A stretch of 64,000 bases of DNA, from assembly GCA_951813615.1 (NCBI GenBank), contig OX638377.1, positions 3,870,599-3,934,598 on the forward strand. The letters run 5' to 3'. The notes under the pieces were generated by a model. That model was not told the origin of the DNA. It did not search any database and saw only the letters and a program-made list of their open reading frames with translations. Below are positions 53,793 to 61,378 of this stretch, in pieces (position 1 is the first letter of the stretch; every line of letters starts with the position of its first letter). This DNA is from an uncultured Latescibacterota bacterium (GTDB taxonomy: Bacteria; Latescibacterota; UBA2968; UBA8231). The position numbers and the translations under genes are program-made.

Positions 53793-55207
53793 TGCGGAAT
53801 CTCCGCGTGCTGAGAGGCAAGGGTAAAGCCGCCGCCAAGGGCCAGGTGCAAATCGACCCGTGTATCGAGGCGCTGGCGGCGAACGGCGAGCAGGCGGCTC
53901 TCAGCGTCAAAGGCCCGGCGCTGCGACTCCAGCAGGGCAATGAGATCGGCAAGCCCTCTGGCGTAGCGATCTTCAGCTAAGGCACGCGCCGCCACGGCTT
54001 CTTCCGCGGCCGTGGCTAGTGCTCGTTCTTGGTCGGCGAGAAAACCTTCGGAGTTCAGCGCCGCCTCCACCTCGCCGTATGCTCTAAGTGCACTTTGCGC
54101 GTAGGCAAAGAGCGCTTGCTCTGCCGCGGAAGCGGCCTGATCGACACCAGCGCGCAGACGCCCACCTTGCAGCAGAGGCTGCGCGATATTGCCCACGAGA
54201 TTCCAAACCGAGAAATCGCCGTCGAGCAAATCGCCCAACGCGCTCGACGAGCGGCCCGTAGAGGCCGTCAGGCTGATGCGGGGCAACAGGGCGCGCCGAG
54301 CTTGGGCCAGCCGACGGTCGGCTGCGGTGAGACGGCGCTCAGCAGCCACGAGGTCGGGCCGTCGGCTCACGAGCTGGGCGGGCAGGCCGGCTGGAATCGG
54401 GCCACCGACCGCGGGCAGCTCGCCTCCGACCTCAATCCGGGCGCTGGGATAGCGGCCCAAGATCAATTCGAGCTGGCGCAGCGCAGCATCCCGTTGCTGG
54501 CGGCGTTGGGCGAGGGTCGCCTCGGCTGCGGCCAAACTCGACCGGCCCAAGCGCACGTCGAGCGACGAGCGCAAGCCGCGGCGATAGCGATCCTCTATCT
54601 GTTCGGTGGAGAGCCGATAGTTTGCAACGGTAGCCCGCGCCAGCTCGACTTGGTGCCCTGCTTCGACCGCGGCGAAATAGGCCCGCGCGGTCTGCGCTGC
54701 TAGCGAGAGGTGCGCCGCGCGGAAATCAGCGGCTGCGGCGTCGGCATCGGCGAGCGCAGCTTGAGCACCGGCGCGCAGGCGACCCCACAGGTCTGCTTCC
54801 CAACTCGCAGTCAGATCAACGCCAAAGGACGTGCTCTCCGAGGTCAAGACCTGATCCGGAGCCCTCCCGGGGATGGGCAGGCCGACGAAATTCTGTTTGC
54901 GCTTTGAGCCATTGGCATTGGCGCTGAGTTGGGGCCAGAGCGGCGCGCCAGCCACCCGGGCCTGGGCTTGGGCTTGGGCCAGACGCGCACCGGCGATCTT
55001 GAGGTCGTAGTTGTGCTCCAAGGCCAACGCCACCAGACTGTCGAGGCGCGTAGCCCCCATATCGCGCCACCATTGGTCGGCAACTGGAGTCTCTGACGCC
55101 CCAGCCGTCCATTGGTCCGGCTGAGCCAAGTCGAGGACCGGGTATTCAACTTTGGGAGTTGAAGCGCAGGCGAGCAGAAACAGCACCGGGAGGCACCACG
55201 GCCTCAT
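53789..55207 (-). CDS. Outer-membrane efflux lipoprotein (TolC/NodT family)
   Basis: 472 residues from the ATG at 55207 with GGAG upstream; the open frame extends 102 codons further but that part is antisense to the next gene and not family-like. The signal ends in a lipobox (VLFLLAC). Two outer-membrane-efflux repeats of long helices follow (LDSLVALALEHNYDLKIAGA; RPDLVAAERRLTAADRRLAQ), with NodT-type landmarks GRYPSARIEVGGELP and GLPAQLVSRRPDLV. It forms the outer-membrane duct of the pump. Its start overlaps the DUF6807 stop. Confidence 0.93.
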   Translation of the reverse strand: MRPWCLPVLFLLACASTPKVEYPVLDLAQPDQWTAGASETPVADQWWRDMGATRLDSLVALALEHNYDLKIAGARLAQAQAQARVAGAPLWPQLSANANGSKRKQNFVGLPIPGRAPDQVLTSESTSFGVDLTASWEADLWGRLRAGAQAALADADAAAADFRAAHLSLAAQTARAYFAAVEAGHQVELARATVANYRLSTEQIEDRYRRGLRSSLDVRLGRSSLAAAEATLAQRRQQRDAALRQLELILGRYPSARIEVGGELPAVGGPIPAGLPAQLVSRRPDLVAAERRLTAADRRLAQARRALLPRISLTASTGRSSSALGDLLDGDFSVWNLVGNIAQPLLQGGRLRAGVDQAASAAEQALFAYAQSALRAYGEVEAALNSEGFLADQERALATAAEEAVAARALAEDRYARGLADLIALLESQRRAFDAESRLLAVRRQRLDTRVDLHLALGGGFTLASQHAEIPQ

Positions 55208-56070
55208 GGCAATTCTCCAGGAGAAGCAGCAAAGTCCGCGTACAGAGCTTCTAGTTGTGTGGGACCGGGGTCCTGGTCTAGGACGAAGAACGCATGGTGC
55301 AGTTCCAAACACTCGCCGGCTGTCAGCTCTAAGTCGCCTTCTATCAGCAGGCCCGTGCCCAGTAAGTTGGCGCGGGTAAACCAAGTGACTGGGTGGCGCA
55401 GGTTGCTCGGGTGATCCATGAGCGCGACAAAGCCGCCGTTTTTCCCGCGCGCTCCAACCCAACGGGCGTGCTGGTGCATGATGTCTGCGTGGCCCTGGCG
55501 TCCCTCGCTGCAATAGTGGTCGGCTTCGGCAAAGGAAGGCCCCATGCGCAGCACCAGCCCCGAGTAGCGCGCCGCCCGCGAGGCCCCCATCACCAGCCGC
55601 TCGCCGGCTGGCTCAATGCGCGTGGATATCCGCAAGCAGTAGCCGCCTTCAGTACTATAAAAACCAAAAGAGCGCGACTCCCGCGCCAAGAGCTGATCGT
55701 GGCCATCGAGCCAAGAAAGCGACTCAGTTACATGGTCCGCTTCCAACGCCGTAAAGCCATCGTGCCGCTGCACGCCGTGGCTGTCGTCGACGTGCTCGTA
55801 CTTCTTTGTTTCTGGCAAATACCAACGCCCACCCCACAAATTCGCGTCGTTGACGTGGACCCAGCCGAAGAACAGCCCGGTGTGCCAAGCATGGTCGGGC
55901 GGGCGGTACTCGGTCACGAGCTGACCGGAGAGCGTGTACACGGGCGCGAAGCAGGGCTTGGGGGATTCGCTGCGAGGCAGTTCCTCGGTGGCGCGGTACA
56001 GGGCCAGCAGCCGATCGCCCGCGTGGATTTCAACGCCGAGGGCGTTTTCTCGCAATTCAAAAGCACACAT
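55204..56070 (-). CDS. DUF6807 / PmoA-like family protein
   Basis: 288 residues and no signal peptide. Landmarks: CFAPVYTLSGQLVTEYRPPD, HAWHTGLFFGWVHVNDANLW, GGRWYLPETKKYEH, NGGFVALMDHPSNLRHPVTW and LTAGECLELHHAFFV. These match the family annotated 'DUF6807' or 'methane oxygenase PmoA family', which is not a methane monooxygenase. It is a beta-rich protein of unknown activity, usually near sugar-metabolism genes. It lies two bases after the UXS-like gene and overlaps the efflux channel gene by four bases. Confidence 0.85.
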   Translation of the reverse strand: MCAFELRENALGVEIHAGDRLLALYRATEELPRSESPKPCFAPVYTLSGQLVTEYRPPDHAWHTGLFFGWVHVNDANLWGGRWYLPETKKYEHVDDSHGVQRHDGFTALEADHVTESLSWLDGHDQLLARESRSFGFYSTEGGYCLRISTRIEPAGERLVMGASRAARYSGLVLRMGPSFAEADHYCSEGRQGHADIMHQHARWVGARGKNGGFVALMDHPSNLRHPVTWFTRANLLGTGLLIEGDLELTAGECLELHHAFFVLDQDPGPTQLEALYADFAASPGELP

Positions 56071-56072
56071 AG

Positions 56073-57008
56073 CTATTTCTCCAATTCTCGCTTAAACCAT
56101 GCAATCGTCCGGCCCAATCCCTCGTCCGGCCCCACGCAGGGCGTCCAGCCGAGTAGGGAGCGAGCCTTGGCAATGTCGGGCAGGCGCACCCGGGGGTCGT
56201 CCTGCGGTAGCTCGCCGAAGGCGATGCAGCTCTTGGACTCGGTCATGGCGATGATCTTGTGGGCCAAGTCCAGCATGGTGATTTCACTGGGGTTGCCGAG
56301 GTTGACCGGAGTGGTCACGTCGGACAACATGAGCTTGTAGAGGCCGGCGATCAGGTCGCTGTAATGGCAGATGCTGCGCGTTTGCTGGCCGTCGCCATAG
56401 ACCGTCAGATCGCGGCCCTTGAGGGCTTGGATGATGAAGTTGGGCACGGCTCGGCCATCGTCTTGGCGCATGCGCTCGCCATAGGTATTGAATATACGCG
56501 CAATGCGCACGTCCGTGCCGTGCGTGCGGTGGTACGCCATGGTCATGGCTTCGGCAAAGCGCTTGGCCTCGTCGTACACGCCGCGGATGCCAATGGGGTT
56601 GACGTTGCCGAGGTACTCCTCGGACTGGGGATGCACCAAGGGATCGCCATAGACTTCCGACGTGGAAGCCAGCAGGAACTTGGCCTGCTTGGCCACGGCC
56701 AATCCCAAGGTCTTGTGCGTGCCCAACGCGCCGACCTTGAGGATGTTGATGCCCAACCGCTCGAAGTCGGCCGGGCTAGCTGGGCTGGCCAGATGCAGGA
56801 TGAAGTCGAGCGAACCGTCTACGTGGATGTAGTTGGTGACATCGTGTTGAACAAACTGGAACCGCGGATGGCCGAGCAGATGGGCAATATTCTCGGGCCG
56901 GCCCGTGAGGAAGTTGTCCATGCAGATGATTTCGCAGTCTTTTTCCAGCAGTAGATCGCTCAGATGCGACCCCAAGAAACCCGCGCCGCCGGTGATCAGC
57001 ACGCGCAT
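56073..57008 (-). CDS. UDP-glucuronate decarboxylase-like SDR
   Basis: 311 residues. The extended SDR fold has NAD motif ITGGAGFLGSHLSDLLLEK, then HLASPASPADFERLGI with the SPASP sequence typical of UDP-xylose synthases, ASTSEVYGDPLVHPQSE with catalytic Ser/Thr and Glu, the YxxxK in GVYDEAKRFAEAM, and IARIFNTYGERMRQDDGRAV. UXS converts UDP-glucuronate to UDP-xylose, suggesting a glycan-related role. Its ATG shares one base with the stop of the PhyH gene (TAATG). Confidence 0.9.
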   Translation of the reverse strand: MRVLITGGAGFLGSHLSDLLLEKDCEIICMDNFLTGRPENIAHLLGHPRFQFVQHDVTNYIHVDGSLDFILHLASPASPADFERLGINILKVGALGTHKTLGLAVAKQAKFLLASTSEVYGDPLVHPQSEEYLGNVNPIGIRGVYDEAKRFAEAMTMAYHRTHGTDVRIARIFNTYGERMRQDDGRAVPNFIIQALKGRDLTVYGDGQQTRSICHYSDLIAGLYKLMLSDVTTPVNLGNPSEITMLDLAHKIIAMTESKSCIAFGELPQDDPRVRLPDIAKARSLLGWTPCVGPDEGLGRTIAWFKRELEK

Positions 57009-57775
57009 TATGTAGCAGAAGTCTCCAGCCCCATGTTCTGGTGCTGGCTTTGCAAGGACTCTTGGTATCTGCGCCGGCCTTCCTCATCGATCTTGCAACT
57101 GACGCCTTCAAAGACCATGGCAAAAGCGCGGCGATGGCGCTGCGACGAGCGATTGGGGTCGGCCCGGTGGATGACTTCGCCGTGGTGGACGACCGCGTCG
57201 CCGGGCTGCAAATGCACCGCGACTTCATTGGCTTGGTCTTGGGGGCCGTAATCGGCAATGCCCTGTGAAAAACCCAAGACCGAGGTGCGATTGTGCGGTC
57301 GGATGCCCTTGCGGTGCGAGCCGGGGCTGTAGCGCAGACAACCGTTTTCCTCGTCAACCGGGTCGAGGGCCAGCCAAATGGAGGCGACGTTGGGCGGCGT
57401 GAGGTTGAAGTAGAAATTGTCCTGATGCGGCGGCGTGGGGTGTTCGGTCTGCGGCGGCTTGTTGAACCACTCGGGCTGGCTCACCTGCGCGGCTTCGCCG
57501 ATGAGGGTTTGAGCCAGCGCCTGCCAGCGCGGTTGGTCGCGGTATTCGGAGAAGAAGGCATCGTAATCGCCCATGTGCTGTAGTTGTTTCAGGGTTTCGG
57601 GCCGGTCCTTGTCTTGGTAGAAGGCGGCCTGATCGGGCAGGGTCGGCACCACGTCGCGGATGTAGCGGGCGACCTGGGCCGTTAGGTCTTCGAGTTCGTC
57701 GGCGGGCAGGAAGTTGCGCACGAGGACGAAGCCGTCGCGGTCATAATTAGCTTTATAGGAAGTGTAGTCGGACAT
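57008..57775 (-). CDS. PhyH (phytanoyl-CoA dioxygenase) family protein
   Basis: 255 residues. NYDRDGFVLVRNFLPADELE opens the PhyH fold. The iron triad is complete, with PPHQDNFYFN (His117, Asp119) and distal His203 in HHGEVIHRADPNRSSQRHRR, the Arg cluster probably binding 2-oxoglutarate. ENGCLRYSPGSHRKGIRPHN is the core motif. GGGAGCG precedes the ATG. It is the first gene of the long minus-strand run to 46922; the region upstream is shared divergently with the blaI promoter. Confidence 0.9.
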   Translation of the reverse strand: MSDYTSYKANYDRDGFVLVRNFLPADELEDLTAQVARYIRDVVPTLPDQAAFYQDKDRPETLKQLQHMGDYDAFFSEYRDQPRWQALAQTLIGEAAQVSQPEWFNKPPQTEHPTPPHQDNFYFNLTPPNVASIWLALDPVDEENGCLRYSPGSHRKGIRPHNRTSVLGFSQGIADYGPQDQANEVAVHLQPGDAVVHHGEVIHRADPNRSSQRHRRAFAMVFEGVSCKIDEEGRRRYQESLQSQHQNMGLETSAT

Positions 57776-57919
57776 GGTGGCGCTCCCTTCGGCTTTGCTC
57801 AGAGCAAGCCCTCAGTTTTCGGTCGCTTTGCGAAATGAACTCGTATTCGGTCGTATCATTTTAATGAACTTCATCGCTGAATGACAGTCAATGCGATCTA
57901 TCTCCAACTTTTTTCATAC

Positions 57920-57981
57920 CAACTAAAATTTTAGTTGACAACCCAAATGCCGTCGAGTATAATCAACTAAATTCTTAGTTG
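57920..57981 (+). promoter_or_regulatory. blaI promoter flanked by two palindromic operators
   Basis: Operator 1, CAACTAAAATTTTAGTTG (57920-57937), is a perfect palindrome. Operator 2, CAACTAAATTCTTAGTTG (57964-57981), has the same half-sites. Between and overlapping them is a consensus promoter, TTGACA (57935-57940) and TATAAT (57958-57963), with a 17-base spacer. Operator 1 overlaps the -35 box and operator 2 abuts the -10 box, so repressor binding should block polymerase. Spacing is 44 bases centre to centre. The upstream part of the gap (57776-57919) shows nothing clear. Confidence 0.9.
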
Positions 57982-57992
57982 AAAGGATTGCC

Positions 57993-58400
57993 ATGGCGAC
58001 CAGAGACAAACCCGACAAAAGGCTGACTCCGCTCGAAACGCTCATTATGAACGTCCTGTGGGATGAGTCGCCCGCGGCCGTCAAGCAGGTGCAGGAGCGG
58101 CTAACAGCCGTCAAGCCGATGGCCTACAATACCGTGCTGACCATCATGCGCATCCTGCGCGATAAGGGCTTTGTGGTCTCAGAGCGCGCAGGCCGGTCCG
58201 ATCTCTATCGCCCGGTGGTCACGCGCGAGGACATGGGGCGGCGCTCGCTGGGCGAAGTCATCGACTCGTTCTTTTCCGGTTCGGCCGAAGCGCTGGTCAG
58301 CCAATTGCTGGACGGCCAAGCGCTCACGGACGAGGAGTTGACGGCGATCCGGGCGGAGTTAGACCGAGCCCTTGAGAGCAGAAAAGGAGACCAGCGATGA
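57993..58400 (+). CDS. BlaI/MecI-family transcriptional repressor
   Basis: 135 residues with AAGGA before the ATG. The winged-helix domain matches the family: RLTPLETLIMNVLWDESPAA, AYNTVLTIMRILRDKGFVVS and SDLYRPVVTREDMGRRSL. The C-terminal helices (DSFFSGSAEALVSQLLDGQ) are the dimerisation part that the M56 peptidase cleaves in the classical BlaR1/MecR1 systems. It should repress its own operon through the two palindromes upstream. Its stop overlaps the ATG of the M56 gene. Confidence 0.92.
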   Translation: MATRDKPDKRLTPLETLIMNVLWDESPAAVKQVQERLTAVKPMAYNTVLTIMRILRDKGFVVSERAGRSDLYRPVVTREDMGRRSLGEVIDSFFSGSAEALVSQLLDGQALTDEELTAIRAELDRALESRKGDQR

Positions 58401-59443
58401 ACGAGTTAGGCAGCCAACTATTCGGCTGGTTTGGTCAGTTAAGTATCGAACTAGCGGCGCTAGCGGTCTTAGTCCTAGTCGCCAGCCGCCTGTTGCCAAT
58501 AAAGTCGCCGGCCTTGCGCCATCTGTTGTGGGCAGTCGTGTTGCTCAAGCCGCTCGTCGCCGTCGCAATCAGCTCGCCCTATTCGCTATTCACGCCGTTG
58601 GTATCACTCATGGAACTCGGTTGGAATGCCCCGACCTTGCACATCGAGCATCCAACGGTGCGAGTCGCAGCTTCTCCGGCAATTGCCACAAGTAGTGTGC
58701 CGCTTACTACAGCCGGTTGGGGCGCGATACTGTGGATAGTAGGCGTGGCGCTGCTCAGCGGGCGGATTCTGGTCGGCTACGGCATTGTCTGGTGCTTGCG
58801 GCAGCAGGCGCAAGTGCAGCACGATGGGCCTCTTTGCGACGCCCTGCAGCAAGCGCGTCGGACCCTCGACGGCCATCCCAAGGTCGAGGTGGCGACCTCC
58901 CCTTCTATCAGTTCGCCGATGGCACTGGGTATCCTGAGACCGATCATTGTTTTCCCCGCCGATCTCGTAGAAAAACTGAGCGCCGATAAACTCGCCTTGA
59001 TCCTCATGCACGAGCTGGCACACGTGCGCCGTTGGGACAACCTCACGCTGCTACTACAGCGGTTGGTCTCCGCCGTATTGTTCTTCCATCCCGCCGTGTG
59101 GCTGTGCGGTCGCATGTTGCGGCGGGAAGCCGAACAAGCCTGCGACGATCTCGTCGTATGTGCCACCGGCCGCTCAGAAGCCTATGCACGCAGCCTTGCT
59201 CATGTCGCCGAACGGGCGGCACACTTCAATCCTTTAATACGGAGAATCCCCACGATGAACGCCTTTGCAGCAACCGAATCGGATTTGGCGCTGAGAATCC
59301 GCAGGGCGCTTGGCGGCAGTGCGCGCCGGATGGGCACGCGGGCGCGCGTGTTGGCAGTCGTACTGCTATGCCCCCTAGCCGCCATGACGCTGCCCTCTTG
59401 TGGCACTACTTCGAAAGTTTCCAAAGTCGCGGCTGAGTCGAGT

Positions 59444-59451
59444 AAAAAGAA
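59444..59451 (+). repeat. Target-site duplication, left copy
   Basis: AAAAAGAA directly before the left inverted repeat of the IS, repeated at 60508-60515. Eight bases is the usual duplication length of the IS1595 family. Confidence 0.9.
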
Positions 59452-59474
59452 GGCTCATTATGGATTGCAGGGAG
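59452..59474 (+). repeat. IS left terminal inverted repeat
   Basis: Starts GGCTCATTATGGATT; the transposase stop codon (TAA on the minus strand, 59458-59460) lies inside it. It pairs with 60485-60507 with two mismatches in 23. Confidence 0.88.
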
Positions 59475-60404
59475 CTATTCCCAGAATGCCTTTAATGAGG
59501 CTTTCTAGGAGCGCTTTGCCCCTTTTTCTTATGTTATGAACGAATTGAAAGAAGCCCAGATACAACGGGAGTTTTTCCTGCGAGATCCCTCGGTGGGGTC
59601 TCAACCAAGAGCGTAACAAGGACCAAAACCCTTCCATCGTATTGACATGTACTTCACCAAAACCATCTTGATCGTCATCCCGTGCGAATTCCCCCTGGCC
59701 ATGATGAACCACGGCATGGGTATAGCCCCAAGCTTCCAGCCGCCCGTAGATGTTGTACTCATCGGTATAAATGAGTGTGCCCGGGGCAATCGCCTTTTTA
59801 ATCAGCGGCTCAATGGTTTTTTGCTGGACATTCTCCAGCATCTGAATGCACACCTCTCCCCCGCGTTGAATCATGCCTAAGATCGGCGGTTTTTCTCCGG
59901 CTAAGGTGCCCCGCCCTCGACGGCCTTTGAGTCGGTTGCGTCGTCCTGTTCGGCCTTTTTTTTCACCGCGGTAGGATGCCCCTTATGACCGGCCACAATA
60001 TAGACTTCATCGCACTCGACTACCCCATCAAGACCAGCGGGCTCCTGCTGGGCGACGAGGCCTTGCCGCAGGTGCGTGGTCATGTGCTGCGCATCATCTT
60101 TATTCAATCCCAATTCTTGGGCAATTTGCCGGTTGGATAGATTTAAGCCCATGAAATACAGACACAAAATCCAAACCCGTAACGGTTGGTGGTGACCCGC
60201 TAACACGGTGCCGGTCAAATCATCAAAGTCCCGAGCACAGCCGTGGCATCGGTAGCGTTGGCGATCAGGCTGCGTGTCATCAAAGCCCCGCTTAATAAGC
60301 CGAGCCGAACCACAATGCGGACAGAAAATACCATCGGACCAGCGCAAGGCGCGAACCGTTTCAAAGCATTTGGCATCATCGATGAGATGTTGGATATTGA
60401 CCAT
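59458..60404 (-). CDS. IS1595-family transposase in two frames joined at an A AAA AAG site
   Basis: Frame 1 starts at ATG 60404 (MVNIQHLIDDAKCFETVRAL), has the N-terminal zinc ribbon CPHCGSARLIKRGFDD and CHGCARDFDDLTGT, a helix-turn-helix, and the first catalytic Asp in VVECDEVYIVAGHKG. It runs out of family sequence after AVKKK and stops at 59901. In the -1 frame the protein continues GRTGRRNRLKGRRGRGTLAG, then YTDEYNIYGRLEAWG and HVNTMEGFWSLLRSWLRPHR to the stop at 59458. The frames meet at eight A (59956-59963, minus strand), reading GTG AAA AAA AAG. With one -1 shift the product is about 315 residues, normal for the family. Confidence 0.85.
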
Positions 60405-60484
60405 GGTGAAAAGCCAGATTGGAAGGCAAGGAAAAAGGGCGCACAGCACCAAGATAAGCCGGTGGGATTACCCCTTCAAGACAA

Positions 60485-60507
60485 CTCCCCGGAATCCATA
60501 ATGAGCC
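60485..60507 (-). repeat. IS right terminal inverted repeat
   Basis: Complement of the left end, with two mismatches in 23 bases; the outer 15 are identical. It abuts the right target duplication. Confidence 0.88.
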
Positions 60508-60515
60508 AAAAAGAA
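60508..60515 (+). repeat. Target-site duplication, right copy
   Basis: AAAAAGAA, identical to 59444-59451. Removing the IS and one copy restores the reading frame of the M56 gene. Confidence 0.9.
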
Positions 60516-61251
60516 TATCCTTATCGTCGTGGATCACGACGGCAACATGAAGCTAAACGACAAATCAGTGACGTTTGCAACCCTCAAAGAGGAATTGCAG
60601 GCGAAGAGGCGACAGTTGGACAACACCACGATGATTTTTATCCAAGGAGACGAGCACGCCACGCACAGTCAGATCGTCCAGATCATGGATATCGCCCGGC
60701 AAGTAGGGCTCGTCGATCAGATCATCGCCACGGAACCGCAACCGGCGAAAGATAAAGGCGCGGCTAAGCCGAGTCGGGATGACGGAATCTGGCGGGAGGC
60801 GATGAGCACCGATCCAGATGAATGGTCCGACGAACTGAAAGCCCAGCTTCTCATGCTTAAACCCGGCAGCACCATCGAAGAAATCGCCGAGGAGGTCCGG
60901 CGAATGGTATTCTCCGAGGAGGTCCGTCAGCGCATGCCCTGGCAAGAGGCACCCGGTCCGGACGAATGGCCCGCCGAACTGAAGGCCCAGCTTCGCGCAC
61001 TCAAACCCGTTACCCCGACCATCTCGTATGAAATAGCCACCGCCGCATCGGCTGAATTAGCTATTTACGATGTAGCCGGACAGCACGTTCGAACCGTTGT
61101 TTTGGGCCATCAGAGTCCCGGCAAACATAGCATCGTCTGGGACGGGCGGGACGATGCTGGCCGCGAGCTCAGCAATGGTATGTACTTCTATAAGTTGAAA
61201 ACCGACGACGCAGAGGAGGAGTTCGTGGGCAAGACGATGTTGGTTAGATAA
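60516..61251 (+). pseudogene. Stranded sensor half of copy A (ExbD/TolR-like plus FlgD-Ig)
   Basis: Part of the broken gene above, now without its membrane segments. ILIVVDHDGNMKLNDKSVTF and VTHSQ-type sequence (ATHSQIVQIMDIARQVGLVD) resemble the periplasmic domain of ExbD/TolR. Two DEW...ELKAQLxxLKP segments follow (DPDEWSDELKAQLLMLKP; PDEWPAELKAQLRALKP), then a FlgD-like Ig domain (AIYDVAGQHVRTVVLGHQ, IVWDGRDDAGRELSNGMYFY). An ATG at 60529 could restart translation, but no signal peptide is present, so an exported product is unlikely. Confidence 0.75.
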
Positions 61252-61273
61252 CCATCAGACACTAACCCGCAAG

Positions 61274-61378
61274 ATGGTCAAACTGCTAAATGGTCAGTCG
61301 CTCACTGCCGAAGAATTGACGGCGCTCCGAGCGGAGTCAGACCGGACCCTCAAGAGCAGCAAAGGAGGCCAGCGATGA
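61274..61378 (+). pseudogene. 3' remnant of a second blaI
   Basis: 34 codons (MVKLLNGQSLTAEELTALRA and on to GGQR, stop) match the last 33 codons of the BlaI gene (LLDGQALTDEELTAIRAELD and on to KGDQR, stop). As in copy A, the stop overlaps the ATG of the following M56 gene. The helix-turn-helix is missing, so it cannot act as repressor. The 22 bases before it copy the 3' end of the M56 gene, marking the junction of a tandem duplication. Confidence 0.85.

Larger units (their letters stand above)
59452..60507 (-). mobile_element. IS1595-family insertion sequence
   Basis: 1056 bp. The terminal inverted repeats begin GGCTCATTATGGATT at both ends (15 perfect, 21 of the first 23 matching: 59452-59474 against 60485-60507). 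It is flanked by the 8-bp duplication AAAAAGAA. It encodes one transposase on the minus strand in two frames. The insertion splits the copy-A M56 gene between its peptidase and sensor parts. Clean ends and duplication indicate a recent event. Confidence 0.93.
58397..61251 (+). pseudogene. M56 peptidase (BlaR1-like), copy A, split by an IS
   Basis: Coding parts are 58397-59451 and 60516-61251. Joining them at one copy of the 8-bp target duplication restores the frame (AESSKKNILIVVDHDGN) and gives a protein collinear with copy B at 61375. The first part has four hydrophobic segments and the M56 zinc motif LILMHELAHVRRWDNL with REAEQACDDLVVCATGR. With the IS present this part ends after 28 IS-encoded residues at 59539 as a 380-residue protein lacking the sensor. 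Transcription runs from the BlaI-controlled promoter. Confidence 0.88.

Noticed and set aside
54029..54703. 224-codon open frame on the plus strand
   Set aside because: It is antisense to the TolC-like gene at 53789-55207, whose family motifs are unmistakable. Long shadow frames are common in this G+C-rich DNA.
55207..55513. N-terminal extension of the outer-membrane efflux gene
   Set aside because: It overlaps the DUF6807 gene in another frame, while the ATG at 55207 has a Shine-Dalgarno and starts a lipoprotein signal.
55204..56070. Particulate methane monooxygenase subunit (the 'PmoA' name)
   Set aside because: The family label is historical: the protein is soluble and beta-rich, and no pmoB/pmoC genes or membrane helices are present.
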